This document shows, piece after piece, positions 1 to 8,872 of a stretch of 64,000 nucleotides of DNA. The stretch's first letter is position 1. Each line of letters opens with the position of its first letter. Source of the stretch: Gimesia fumaroli (GTDB taxonomy: Bacteria; Planctomycetota; Planctomycetia; Planctomycetales; Planctomycetaceae); contig NZ_CP037452.1 in the NCBI RefSeq assembly GCF_007754425.1, positions 1,645,501 to 1,709,500 of the forward strand, in the 5' to 3' direction. Both the position numbers and the translations under genes were made by a program. The notes beneath the pieces were generated by a model, which saw only the letters and a program-made list of their open reading frames with translations, was not told the DNA's origin and made no database searches.

Positions 1-1
1 A

Positions 2-928
2 GAAGTCGTTCCGGAACAAAAGAGCTTTCTTGCTGAGCAGACTGCGCCCGTTCGGGAAGAAGAGAGTTTTCTTTCCGCAGAAAGTATCGACTGTCCCATG
101 TGTGGCGAGTCAATCCCTGCTGATGCGAAACGGTGCAGACACTGTGGTGAGGCGATTCAGGAAGAAGTATCTGGCCCCCGTAGCATCAAGGTGGGCGAGG
201 TTTTTTCGCGCGCCTGGAATGTGTTTAAAGCAAACCTGGGGCAAGTCATCGGGATTCATGTATTAGCCTATATTCTCTGTGTTGTGGCGTCATTTGTTGT
301 TTTATTTGTGATTTCCGCGATTGGCTTTGCCGGGTTGTTGGCGATCGCGGGAAAGCCGGATCCGGGCGTCATGGTTTTGTCTGTGGTTATCTTCTACATC
401 GCCTTGATTTTGGTCAGTGGCGTCGTTCAGCTCTATTTTATGCTGGGAGTACTCTCGTTTTTGCTGAAACTGGTTCGAGGAGAGCAGCCGGGATTTAATC
501 TCATCTTCAGTGGTGGTCCCTATTTAGGAAGGATGCTGCTCTGTAGCATCGTATTTTTTCTGGCGTACTTATTAGGCTACCTGTGTTTTGTCATTCCAGG
601 ACTCATTATCGCACTCATGTTTTGGCCATATCCCTATTTGTTAATTGACCGCAATTTGCCAGGCATCGATGCCTTTACGGATTCGAGAAAGATCACTAAA
701 GGCAATCTGATGAGCCTGTTCCTGATTTACCTTTCGTTAGTGGGACTCACTCTCGTGCCGTATGGCTTGATTTTGATTATTACCATCGGCATGGAGCAGA
801 TGGCAGGGCAAATGGCTATTCTGGGAGTGTTGCTCGTTTTGGGATTTATGGCAGCAATTTACATCCTTCTGATTCCCTTTTTCATGTTGGTGGGGACCGT
901 CAGTTACGCTGAGATGACCAATCAGTGA
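2..928 (+). CDS. zinc-ribbon membrane protein (5' partial)
   Basis: The reading frame is open from base 2, so the true start lies before the window; the ATG at 98 falls inside a zinc-ribbon motif and cannot be the start. The visible part begins with an acidic linker, then CPMC and CRHC pairs spaced as in a zinc-ribbon. After it come about six hydrophobic segments, with a Pro/Gly-rich loop ending VIPGLIIALMFWPYPYLL, a layout seen in DUF975-like and glycerophosphodiester-type membrane proteins. Probably an inner-membrane protein of unknown function with a cytosolic metal-binding head. A strong terminator follows, so it ends its transcription unit. Family assignment is inference from layout only. 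Confidence 0.8.
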   Translation, partial: EVVPEQKSFLAEQTAPVREEESFLSAESIDCPMCGESIPADAKRCRHCGEAIQEEVSGPRSIKVGEVFSRAWNVFKANLGQVIGIHVLAYILCVVASFVVLFVISAIGFAGLLAIAGKPDPGVMVLSVVIFYIALILVSGVVQLYFMLGVLSFLLKLVRGEQPGFNLIFSGGPYLGRMLLCSIVFFLAYLLGYLCFVIPGLIIALMFWPYPYLLIDRNLPGIDAFTDSRKITKGNLMSLFLIYLSLVGLTLVPYGLILIITIGMEQMAGQMAILGVLLVLGFMAAIYILLIPFFMLVGTVSYAEMTNQ

Positions 929-961
929 ACGCAACCATTCTTTGAAACCGTTGCAATTCTT

Positions 962-1003
962 AAGAGCTCCCCTGTCTGGGTTTTACGGCTGGGGAGTTCT
1001 TTT
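962..1003 (+). terminator. rho-independent terminator after the zinc-ribbon gene
   Basis: The arms 962-972 (AAGAGCTCCCC) and 991-1001 (GGGGAGTTCTT) form an 11 bp stem with one G-U pair, followed by a short T-run at 1000-1003. It lies 33 nt after the stop and separates this gene from ruvB. Confidence 0.8.
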
Positions 1004-1061
1004 GCTATGATACCCGCCATTGGGCAGAGGCTGTGGCGCCTCTGGGCAGAGTACTTAGATT

Positions 1062-2144
1062 GTGGATGTGAACATGGTTCGTGAGCCTGTCATAAGAGGC
1101 GATGAGGAACCGGAAGATGATTTTTCCGGTGGCGGAGAGGGCTGGGATTCCAGCTATCTGGCCGATGATGCGGAGTACGATGATGCGCTCAGACCTCAGC
1201 GGCTCAGCGAAGTCGTCGGGCAACGTGCTGTAGTGGAACGGCTGGAAGTCTTTCTGGATGCCACCCGCAAACGGAACGAACCTTTGGGGCACCTGCTGCT
1301 GGATGGGCCTCCAGGATTAGGAAAAACGACGTTAGCCTCCGTTTTGCCTCGCGAATTGGGAACCGAATTACAGATTACTTCAGGACCTTCACTCAGTGCG
1401 CCCAAGGATCTACTGCCTTACCTGACGAATGCCAGTCATGGTTCGTTTTTGTTCATTGACGAAATTCATCGTATGCCGGCGACGGTGGAAGAATTTATCT
1501 ATCCCGCGATGGAAGACTTTCGGGTCGATATCACGCTGGGCGAAGGGCTGAACGCACGCACGGTGAATATGAAACTTCAGAAATTCACCGTGATCGGCGC
1601 CACCACGCGGAGCGGGATGCTGACCGCTCCCTTGCGCGATCGTTTTGTCCGCCGCGAACATCTGGATTTTTACGAAGATGTAGAACTGATCGAAATCGTC
1701 CGCCGCAACGCGAAAAAACTGAGGACGGAGATCACCGATGAGGCTGCTTTCGAAATCGCCCGCCGCAGTCGAGGTACTCCACGGAAAGCGAATAATCTGT
1801 TGCGCTGGGCTCGAGACTATGCGACCAGTAAGGCAGATGGTAATATTACCAATGACATCGTTGCCCGCGCCTTTGAAATGCTGGAAATCGATCAGATCGG
1901 TTTGGAGCGACAAGACAGGCGTTATCTGGAGACGTTGATTAAGACCTTTTCCGGAGGACCTGCAGGAGTTCAGGCACTCGGTCACAGCTTAAATATTCCG
2001 GCGGATACACTGGAAGACGAAGTCGAGCCGTTTTTGCTCCGCTCCGGTTTTATTCAGCGTTCTCCCCGAGGCCGTATCGTCACGATGGCTGCTTTAGAAC
2101 ATCTGAAAATAACGCCTCCCGAGTCGGGAACTTTGTTCGGCTAA
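1062..2144 (+). CDS. ruvB: Holliday junction branch migration helicase RuvB
   Basis: AAA+ motor that drives branch migration of Holliday junctions with RuvA, handing them to RuvC. Walker [10 protein letters not shown] is at residues 82-90, Walker B is LFIDEIHR, sensor 1 is in [16 protein letters not shown], and the C-terminal winged-helix part with [10 protein letters not shown] is intact. Length is close to the family norm (about 335-360) because of a roughly 40-residue acidic N-terminal extension. The start may be GTG 1062 or ATG 1074; neither has a clear ribosome binding site. ruvA and ruvC are not adjacent. mnmG follows 37 bp downstream on the same strand and may be cotranscribed. Confidence 0.96.
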   Translation: MDVNMVREPVIRGDEEPEDDFSGGGEGWDSSYLADDAEYDDALRPQRLSEVVGQRAVVERLEVFLDATRKRNEPLGHLLLDGPPGLGKTTLASVLPRELGTELQITSGPSLSAPKDLLPYLTNASHGSFLFIDEIHRMPATVEEFIYPAMEDFRVDITLGEGLNARTVNMKLQKFTVIGATTRSGMLTAPLRDRFVRREHLDFYEDVELIEIVRRNAKKLRTEITDEAAFEIARRSRGTPRKANNLLRWARDYATSKADGNITNDIVARAFEMLEIDQIGLERQDRRYLETLIKTFSGGPAGVQALGHSLNIPADTLEDEVEPFLLRSGFIQRSPRGRIVTMAALEHLKITPPESGTLFG

Positions 2145-2181
2145 GCCACGACGATCTCAACAGTGAATTAAAAGAAGAACC

Positions 2182-4014
2182 ATGAGTCAGTCCGTTACGT
2201 ATGATTATGATGTTGTTGTCGTTGGAGCCGGGCACGCCGGTTGTGAAGCTGCTTTAGCGTCTGCACGTCTGGGAGCGAAGACGGCTCTGTTGACCATGAA
2301 CTGCGATACCGTCGGCCAGATGAGTTGCAATCCTGCGATTGGCGGGGTCGCGAAAGGGCAGATTGTCCGTGAAATTGACGCGCTCGGCGGAGAGATGGGG
2401 CGCGTGATCGACGAGACGGGGATTCAGTTCCGGATGCTGAATCTTTCTAAAGGCCCGGCGATGCACAGTCCGCGTGCGCAGGCCGACAAAAAAGCCTATC
2501 AGTTCAGCATGAAATGGAAAGTAGAACAGCAGGACCATCTGGCACTCAGGCAAGAGATTGTAAAAAGCCTGATGGTCGAACAGGGACGAATCACCGGAGT
2601 CCAGGTTCACGGCGAGGCTCTTTATCGTGCGAAGGCAGTCATCCTGACCACGGGCACTTTTCTGCAGGCGATCATGCATACGGGAGAGGCCAAGACCAAA
2701 GGGGGACGCGCCGGCGAAGGGACCACTGGAACATTGTCTGATAGCCTGGCCGAACTGGGATTTGAACTGCAGCGTTTTAAGACAGGAACGCCGGCACGGC
2801 TCAACGGCCGCACGATCGATTTTTCGGTTCTGGAAGAACAGCCCGGCGATGAAAATCCGCAGCCTTTTTCTTATATGACAGAGAAGATCAATCAGCCGCA
2901 GATGTCCTGTTTTTTGACAGAGACCAACGAGCACGTGCACCGGTTGATCAATGAAAATCTTCACCGCGCACCGATGTATTCCGGCCAGATCAATTCGACG
3001 GGCCCTCGGTATTGTCCTTCGATTGAAGACAAAGTCGTTCGCTTCTCAGAACGCAATTCGCATCAGATATTTCTGGAACCGGAAGGCCGTTATACCAACG
3101 AGTATTACTGCAATGGAATCTCCACCAGTCTGCCCCGTGATGTGCAGGATGAGATGATTCATTCCATTCGCGGACTGGAGAAAACGGAAATCATGCGCTA
3201 CGGCTATGCCGTCGAATATGATTTTGCGACCCCCACTCAATTGAAGCCGACGTTAGAAACCAAGACTGTCGAAGGCTTGTACTTTGCCGGCCAGTTAAAT
3301 GGGACTACAGGCTACGAAGAAGCCGCCGGCCAGGGACTGTTGGCCGGGCTGAATGCTGCTTTGAAGATTGCCGGTAAAGAAGATCTGGTTCTGGATCGTA
3401 ATGAAGCCTACCTGGGCGTTCTGATTGATGATCTGGTGACCAAAGGCGTGGATGAGCCTTACCGCATGTTTACATCGCGGGCCGAATTTCGATTATTACT
3501 TCGGCAGGATAATGCAGATCGTCGAATGACGCCCATCGGTCGCCGCGTCGGTTCCGTGGGAGAGGAGCGATGGCAGAAGTATCAGGCGTATGAGGCAGAA
3601 ATTGCTCAGATCATTGAGTTCATTCGCAGTACGCGTTATCAGGGAAATTCACTGGAAGAATGGCTCCGCCGTCAGGATATTGGTTGGAACGAGATTTGTG
3701 AATTCGCACCTGCTTTGAAAGCGCTTTCCCTCTCGGATCGGGCAATCCAGCAAACGCTGATTGAAGTGCAGTATGCGGGGTATATCCGCCGCCAGACAGC
3801 CGAGATCGAAAAGCAGAAAAATGTGGAAACACTGCACATACCTGACCATATCGATTATCAACTGGTACCGAACTTGCGCAATGAAGCCAAGGAAAAACTG
3901 AGTCGCGTCAAGCCACGGAATATCGGTCAGGCGGGTAGAATCAGCGGTTTGACCCCGGCTGATTTAACGGTGCTCGTGCTTTATTTAAACAGCGCCAGCC
4001 GAATAGCCACGTAA
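2182..4014 (+). CDS. mnmG: tRNA uridine-5-carboxymethylaminomethyl modification enzyme MnmG
   Basis: FAD-binding subunit that with the GTPase MnmE modifies U34 in tRNAs reading split codon boxes. The N-terminal Rossmann motif VVVGAGHAGCEAA (residues 12-24) binds FAD. The conserved blocks MSCNPAIGGVAKGQIVREID, MLNLSKGPAM, TGTFL and GYEEAAGQG are present, and the C-terminal helical MnmE-contact domain ends near IGQAGRISGLTPADL. 610 residues is normal. An AAGAAG stretch precedes the ATG. mnmE is not in the window. A 550 bp noncoding stretch follows. Confidence 0.97.
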   Translation: MSQSVTYDYDVVVVGAGHAGCEAALASARLGAKTALLTMNCDTVGQMSCNPAIGGVAKGQIVREIDALGGEMGRVIDETGIQFRMLNLSKGPAMHSPRAQADKKAYQFSMKWKVEQQDHLALRQEIVKSLMVEQGRITGVQVHGEALYRAKAVILTTGTFLQAIMHTGEAKTKGGRAGEGTTGTLSDSLAELGFELQRFKTGTPARLNGRTIDFSVLEEQPGDENPQPFSYMTEKINQPQMSCFLTETNEHVHRLINENLHRAPMYSGQINSTGPRYCPSIEDKVVRFSERNSHQIFLEPEGRYTNEYYCNGISTSLPRDVQDEMIHSIRGLEKTEIMRYGYAVEYDFATPTQLKPTLETKTVEGLYFAGQLNGTTGYEEAAGQGLLAGLNAALKIAGKEDLVLDRNEAYLGVLIDDLVTKGVDEPYRMFTSRAEFRLLLRQDNADRRMTPIGRRVGSVGEERWQKYQAYEAEIAQIIEFIRSTRYQGNSLEEWLRRQDIGWNEICEFAPALKALSLSDRAIQQTLIEVQYAGYIRRQTAEIEKQKNVETLHIPDHIDYQLVPNLRNEAKEKLSRVKPRNIGQAGRISGLTPADLTVLVLYLNSASRIAT

Positions 4015-4149
4015 TTCTTGCGTTTCTGGCACTCTCATTTTTCTTAACTCGCTGTGGTAAAAGTAGTTTTCGCCTGCGCGGATTGTTCCTGAGTCGCTGA
4101 AACCAGTGGTTTGAGGTGGAAATCAGTGAAGGTTGGATGATTGTAAGTG

Positions 4150-4155
4150 TATAAT
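4150..4155 (+). promoter_or_regulatory. candidate -10 box of an intergenic transcript
   Basis: A perfect TATAAT lies 136 bp after mnmG. The best -35 match, GTGAAG at 4126-4131 with 18 bp spacing, is weak. The predicted start of transcription is about 4162. Confidence 0.35.
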
Positions 4156-4161
4156 TCGTAC

Positions 4162-4377
4162 ATGTTTGTTTCAATAATTTGGTCAACGTGGCGAATGCGT
4201 GTTGACCATATCGTCAGAATAGATACAATCGGAGTTATTGATAATACTGGTAAAGTCAAGCGGTATTGAAAGTTTTGGCGTTTGTATCTATGTGGGATAC
4301 TTGTGACGTCTGGAAAATCAGTAGCGTTTGGCAAGTAAACGGGCCACAGAACTGCACCTTGGAGGATGCGGTTTTTT
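4162..4377 (+). ncRNA. candidate small RNA or leader between mnmG and the HTH-receiver gene
   Basis: No protein-coding reading is convincing here, yet the stretch is rich in helices. There is a 7 bp hairpin GGTCAAC (4181-4187)/GTTGACC (4201-4207), and a 10 bp long-range stem ATAGATACAA (4219-4228)/TTGTATCTAT (4282-4291) that encloses AATAC (4243-4247)/GTATT (4263-4267). The stretch closes with a T-tailed terminator at 4351-4377, and a TATAAT box sits just upstream. It could be an independent sRNA of about 215 nt, the structured 3' UTR of mnmG, or an attenuated leader of the regulator gene 190 bp further on. It does not resemble tmRNA, SRP RNA or RNase P RNA. Confidence 0.4.
4351..4377 (+). 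terminator. rho-independent terminator upstream of the HTH-receiver gene
   Basis: ACTGCACC (4351-4358) pairs with GGATGCGGT (4364-4372) with one bulged A and one G-U pair, loop TTGGA, followed by six T (4372-4377). It lies 337 bp after the mnmG stop and 190 bp before the next start codon, so it may end mnmG or a separate short RNA. Confidence 0.7.
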
Positions 4378-4568
4378 ATCACTTTACTTGTTTCCAGGTA
4401 AATAGATAAGAGGCTGATTATGGAGATGTCAGTTTCATGCAGCGAACTTGATGAACGGGTCATCGATTTCACTGCGCAGGGGCTCGGTTATTGCATGTTG
4501 TAATAGCCTTACAGCGCTTGGTCTTTCCCGCTTTACTAGGGCGGGTCTTCAAAGGATGGATGAGCAAT

Positions 4569-5153
4569 ATGAAAACGGTCTTTACCACAGGCGAAGCCGC
4601 AAAGATTTGCAAAGTGAGTCAACAAACGATTATTCGCTGTTTTGATTCTGGCCAATTAAAGGGATTTCGTGTACCCGGCTCTCGCTTTCGTAGAATTCCT
4701 CGAGATGTCTTATTCAAGTTTATGAAAGACAATGGGATTCCCACTGATGCACTGGAAAGTGGAAAACGCAAAGCTCTGATCGTGGACGACGATGAAGAAC
4801 TTGTAGAATTGATCCGCGATGTCCTGGATGCAGATTCTCGATTTGAAATCCGCGTTGCTAACAACGGTTTTGATGCCGGGATGATGGTCAAAGAGTATCA
4901 CCCTGATATTATTATTCTGGATGTGATGCTACCTGACATCAACGGAAAAGAAGTCTGTCAACGAGTCCGCAGCGATTCTTCCATGGATGATGTAAAAATT
5001 ATTTGCATCAGTGGTATGGTTGAAGCAGACAAGATTGACGATTTAAAAGCCGCTGGTGCAAATGACTTCATGCAGAAACCGTTTGAAGTCGAGCAACTGG
5101 CAGATCGGGTCTGTACGCTTCTGAATTTGGAATCCGTTCACGCTACTGGTTGA
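4569..5153 (+). CDS. excisionase-type HTH / receiver-domain response regulator
   Basis: A MerR/excisionase-like helix-turn-helix (residues 5-50, TTGEAAKICKVSQQTI) is followed by a CheY-type receiver (about 67-190). The receiver keeps the acidic cluster DDD at 73-75, phospho-acceptor D118 in IIILDVMLPD, S149 and K170, so it should be phosphorylated. The order is the reverse of most response regulators, where the receiver comes first. The start is set at ATG 4569, preceded by GGATGGA at a good distance; upstream in-frame ATGs (4491, 4560) add residues not expected for this family. A histidine kinase gene follows 80 bp downstream and is the likely partner. The HTH type is shared with phage excisionases, but nothing phage-like is nearby. 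Confidence 0.9.
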   Translation: MKTVFTTGEAAKICKVSQQTIIRCFDSGQLKGFRVPGSRFRRIPRDVLFKFMKDNGIPTDALESGKRKALIVDDDEELVELIRDVLDADSRFEIRVANNGFDAGMMVKEYHPDIIILDVMLPDINGKEVCQRVRSDSSMDDVKIICISGMVEADKIDDLKAAGANDFMQKPFEVEQLADRVCTLLNLESVHATG

Positions 5154-5233
5154 TTCCAAAATGAACAGTCATCAGTTTCATGACGGTCGGATTTTTTTCC
5201 GGTCGTCGTGGATGCTGTTTCAGGGAGTATCAG

Positions 5234-6496
5234 ATGTCGAGCGAAACCGGTGCCCTCAGCTTGGATTTGCCGGACGCGTATTATAGACGTCTGTTTGCAT
5301 TGATTCCTGCGCGCTCACTGGAATCAATTCTCAACGCTCTGTCCACAGTCTGGTGTGAAGCAACAGGCGCAGATGCGGCCTATATTGCCGTCTTGCATCG
5401 CCGGTCACATCAATTGACGGGCAGCATCCATCGGGCTTCGCAGAATAATACGGAATATTTCATTCTGGATTCGATTCAACCGGCGCACTCTGGTTCGGAG
5501 CGTGCGCAGGCTGTTGATATCTTTGCGCAGGGGAGATCGTTTACGCTGATTTCCCCCGTACCATTCGAATATTATGCGATTCCCTCTGATCAAGCTGACG
5601 TCGCGGGTGTGTGCCTGTTTTCTTCGTTACAACTCGCGGAAAAACAGCCTCTCATGACACAGCTGGTAGAGTTGAGTCAGCGTCTGCTGGCTCAAGTGCT
5701 GGAACAGAAACCAGCTTTGTTGTCGGATACTGATGCGAAGGGCACTCCCGATTCAGAAGGGGAAAAGAAGCCGCCCGCAGAACATCGTGTGATACCCAGT
5801 ATTGATAAACTGGAAGCGATGGCAGAATTCGCAGCCGGTGCCGGGCATGAAATCAATAATCCCGTAGCGACGATTGTGGGGCGCGTGCAGATGTTGTTAA
5901 AGGATGAGACAGATCCGGAACGCAGGCAGTCTCTGTCAACAATCGGCGGCCAGGCTTATCGCGTGCGCGATATGATTGGGGATGCGATGCTGTTTGGCAG
6001 ACCACCTGTTCCGAACCCGAGTTTGCTCAATCTACAGAAAACAGCACAAGAAGTTCTGATCAGTCTGAACGAAACGATTTCCCAGTCCGGAATTCAGATC
6101 ACAGTTGAGATTCCCGAATCACATTCGATCTGGGCCGATGAAGTGCAGTGGAAAGTTGTGTTGAGTAATCTACTGTTGAATAGCCTGAATGTGCTGGAGT
6201 CCGGCGGTCAGGTTCGGATTATTTCAGAAGAGTTGACGACCGGTGCGAGTCAAAGCCTGCATTTACGTGTGACTGATGATGGTCCAGGTTTAACAGACCA
6301 GGAACGGGAGCATTTATTTGACCCCTTCTTTTCTGCGAGACAAGCGGGGCGGGGCTTAGGGTTTGGGTTGTCAAAGTGCTGGCGGATTGTGTCGCTTCAC
6401 GGAGGATCGATTGAAGCGGAAACTAATCCTGATCGTGGCGTGACATTTCATCTGATCTGGCCTGCGGAAAATCCTGCAGAGAGTAAAAACAAGTGA
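5234..6496 (+). CDS. GAF-like sensor histidine kinase
   Basis: Cytosolic histidine kinase of 420 residues. The N-terminal ~160 residues look like a GAF-type sensor without membrane segments. The phospho-accepting His is H205 in GHEINNPVATIVGR. The ATPase domain has an N box (SNLLLNSLN, 311-319), G1 box VTDDGPGL and G2 region GRGLGFGLSKCWRI. The start is placed at ATG 5234 behind AGGGAG (5222-5227) rather than the in-frame ATG 5180. It follows the HTH-receiver regulator in the same direction, so the two probably form a two-component pair. The signal sensed is unknown. Confidence 0.9.
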   Translation: MSSETGALSLDLPDAYYRRLFALIPARSLESILNALSTVWCEATGADAAYIAVLHRRSHQLTGSIHRASQNNTEYFILDSIQPAHSGSERAQAVDIFAQGRSFTLISPVPFEYYAIPSDQADVAGVCLFSSLQLAEKQPLMTQLVELSQRLLAQVLEQKPALLSDTDAKGTPDSEGEKKPPAEHRVIPSIDKLEAMAEFAAGAGHEINNPVATIVGRVQMLLKDETDPERRQSLSTIGGQAYRVRDMIGDAMLFGRPPVPNPSLLNLQKTAQEVLISLNETISQSGIQITVEIPESHSIWADEVQWKVVLSNLLLNSLNVLESGGQVRIISEELTTGASQSLHLRVTDDGPGLTDQEREHLFDPFFSARQAGRGLGFGLSKCWRIVSLHGGSIEAETNPDRGVTFHLIWPAENPAESKNK

Positions 6497-6632
6497 CTTT
6501 TTGAAAATCATCGCTTGCGGATCAGTCGGGGATCGGTTTCAATATACCCAGCAGGACGTCTGGCAAGTTGATTTTTCGCGAACAGAATTTGCTTTGCCCC
6601 TATATTTTATCGATCAAGCAGCCTGAGGGACG

Positions 6633-8792
6633 ATGGCGGCGATTCATTCCTTTCTGATAATTCTGACCAGCTTTTTAGGGCAGGCCGAGAAAATTTCGGA
6701 TGTGCCTCTTAAAAAAGAGCCGGCAAGATATGCGATCGAAGCACCCGATGTGGTTGTGGTCGGGGTCCCTGTCAGCAAAGTTACGATCCGTGCACTCAAT
6801 GTCAATGGCTCACTGGATACGACGTTTTCCGGTCATCCTCAACAGATCATTGGTATCGATTTGTGGATTGATGAAGTTGATACCGCTTTGCCACCATTCA
6901 AAGACGGCATTCTGGAGCTAAAGACAGACTTGGCCAAGAATCAAAAAGTCTTTGTGACTTCCGATACGATCGTCGTGGATCCGGATATTCGTGGGGCGGG
7001 GGCGCTGGAAGTCTATCGGATTTCTCGCTGGTTAAGTTTGCTGCCTCCGATTGTGGCTGTTGTTCTGGCGGTCTGGTTTCGAAATATCATATTGGCACTG
7101 TTGGTCAGTATCTGGTGTGGGGCTGTAATTTTAGCCCACGGGAATCTGTTTCTGGGCTTTGTGCATACCCTGGATACGTTTGTCATTCATGAAATTGTCG
7201 AGCCGGGGAGTACCGACAATTCTCATATGATGATCATATTGTTTACGATGTTCCTCGGTGCGATGGTTGGTGTGATGTCCGTCGGTGGGGGAACGGCAGC
7301 ATTAGTGAACCGGCTTTCGCAGTATGCGACAAAACGCGAGCACAGTCAGCTCATGACCTGGTTCCTGGGACTGGTTGTCTTTTTTGATGATTATGCGAAT
7401 TCGTTGCTGGTCGGCAGTTCGATGCGGCCTTTAACAGATCGTATGAAAGTCTCCCGCGAGAAGCTTGCATTCCTGGTTGACTCGACCGCCGCTCCCGTTT
7501 CGGGGATTGCGATTATTTCGACCTGGGTGGGAGTGGAAATCGGTTACATTGCCGACTCCTATGCCAGCCTGGGGATGGCAGAAGATTACTACACCACGTT
7601 TTTATATAGTCTGCCTTACCGTTTTTATCCGCTGCAATTACTGGCGTTCGTCTGGCTGGTTGCCTATCTGGGACACGATTTTGGTCCGATGTTGAAGGCC
7701 GAAGTGCGTACGATTGCCTTTAATCAGGTCATGCGGCCCGGGCGTTTCAATATTGTCGAAGCCGAATCGAGTGCAGAAAAAGGAGAGCTGGCTCACCGCC
7801 AGTTATTGCGGAATGCGTTGATTCCGTTATCTGTGTTGCTGGGGCTGGCAATGATCGGTCTGTGGTGGACGGGGACGATTGAAATCGAGCGTCTGAACCT
7901 GGAGCGTTTGCATCAAGGCGAATTGTTACTGGAGAAGAATTTACGGACGATTTTAGAGCATGCCTCACCCAATCGGGTCTTACTGATTTCTTCTTTTCTG
8001 GCTTCGATTGCTGCTGTTGCCAGTTGTAGCTTTTCCAAGTCGCTTTCACTGAATGAATGTGTCGAAGCCTGGTCAGTCGGTGCCAAAAGTATGTTTCTGG
8101 CAATTCTGATTCTGGTTTTGGCCTGGTCGGTGGCCACGGTTTGTGATGAGGACCATCTGAATACGGCAGGGGTTCTTGTTGAAATGCTCTCGGGGCATCT
8201 CTCTCCGAACTGGATGCCGACGATTACTTTTCTGCTGGCGGCAGCCGTGAGTTTTGCCACAGGGAGTTCCTGGTCTACGATGGGGCTTATAATGCCTTTA
8301 TCAATTTCCGTCACCTATAGCTTGCTGGTCCCATTGAACGAAGCTGAGCCCAATCATCATCTGATGTTGGGGACCATTGGCGGCGTTCTGGCGGGAGCTA
8401 TTTTTGGGGATCATTGTTCGCCCATCTCCGATACGACGGTGCTTTCATCGGCAGCGTCCGGGTCGGATCACCTGGATCACGTTCTCACACAAATGCCGTA
8501 TGCAATGACTGTTGCCGTCGTTTCTGTTGTGTTCGGGTATATTCCGGTCGGTTTCGGCATTCAACCGTATATTCTTTTGCCGGTCGGTTTGATTGTCTTG
8601 TTTCTGATCCTGCAGTTTTATGGGCGTTCGGCGGAAGCGGAAGCGGAAGCGATTCTGGAGGCCGGGGTGACTGCTGAGGAATATAATCGTTCTAATGGTG
8701 GGGAGAGTGAGGAAAAAGATATAACCGATAAAGTTGATCCAGCATCCGAAGATCAGAAAGAGTCTGCAGAAGAGCCGGTAGAAGAGGCTTGA
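6633..8792 (+). CDS. NhaC-family Na+/H+ antiporter with extra N-terminal domain
   Basis: A multi-spanning transporter of 719 residues, much longer than NhaC proteins of about 450-500. The first ~20 residues look like a signal peptide. About 110 residues of predicted soluble, beta-rich sequence follow, likely extracytoplasmic, before the first core helix (LLPPIVAVVLAVWFRNIILALL). The core carries the family's polar stretches, including FFDDYANSLLVGSSMRPL, GSSWSTMGLIMPL and GDHCSPISDTTVLSS. The C-terminal tail is strongly acidic with a short Ala-Glu repeat. GAGGGA precedes the ATG. The substrate could be another cation or organic anion, since PF03553 is broad. Confidence 0.88.
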   Translation: MAAIHSFLIILTSFLGQAEKISDVPLKKEPARYAIEAPDVVVVGVPVSKVTIRALNVNGSLDTTFSGHPQQIIGIDLWIDEVDTALPPFKDGILELKTDLAKNQKVFVTSDTIVVDPDIRGAGALEVYRISRWLSLLPPIVAVVLAVWFRNIILALLVSIWCGAVILAHGNLFLGFVHTLDTFVIHEIVEPGSTDNSHMMIILFTMFLGAMVGVMSVGGGTAALVNRLSQYATKREHSQLMTWFLGLVVFFDDYANSLLVGSSMRPLTDRMKVSREKLAFLVDSTAAPVSGIAIISTWVGVEIGYIADSYASLGMAEDYYTTFLYSLPYRFYPLQLLAFVWLVAYLGHDFGPMLKAEVRTIAFNQVMRPGRFNIVEAESSAEKGELAHRQLLRNALIPLSVLLGLAMIGLWWTGTIEIERLNLERLHQGELLLEKNLRTILEHASPNRVLLISSFLASIAAVASCSFSKSLSLNECVEAWSVGAKSMFLAILILVLAWSVATVCDEDHLNTAGVLVEMLSGHLSPNWMPTITFLLAAAVSFATGSSWSTMGLIMPLSISVTYSLLVPLNEAEPNHHLMLGTIGGVLAGAIFGDHCSPISDTTVLSSAASGSDHLDHVLTQMPYAMTVAVVSVVFGYIPVGFGIQPYILLPVGLIVLFLILQFYGRSAEAEAEAILEAGVTAEEYNRSNGGESEEKDITDKVDPASEDQKESAEEPVEEA

Positions 8793-8799
8793 AACTGTG

Positions 8800-8826
8800 T
8801 TGTATCACGGATTTGTATGCTATAAT
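8800..8826 (+). promoter_or_regulatory. extended -10 promoter for the aldolase gene
   Basis: TGCTATAAT (TATAAT at 8821-8826) is a perfect extended -10, with TTGTAT at 8800-8805 as a -35 at 15 bp. The predicted start is about 8833, 40-52 nt before the start codon. Confidence 0.6.
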
Positions 8827-8872
8827 TTCCCTATACTCCGTAAACTGGCAACTTGTTTGTTTTAATGTATAG

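Noticed and set aside
98-928. ATG at 98 as the start of the first gene
   Set aside because: The frame is open upstream to the window edge, and the ATG lies between the first two zinc-ligand cysteines.
4569-5153. Excisionase-like HTH as a mark of a phage or integrative element
   Set aside because: It is fused to a receiver, followed by a kinase, with no integrase, att-like repeats or phage genes nearby.
8626-8670. Short GCGGAA tandem repeat at the end of the antiporter gene
   Set aside because: It encodes an in-frame Ala-Glu run in the acidic tail and is too short to be a functional repeat array.
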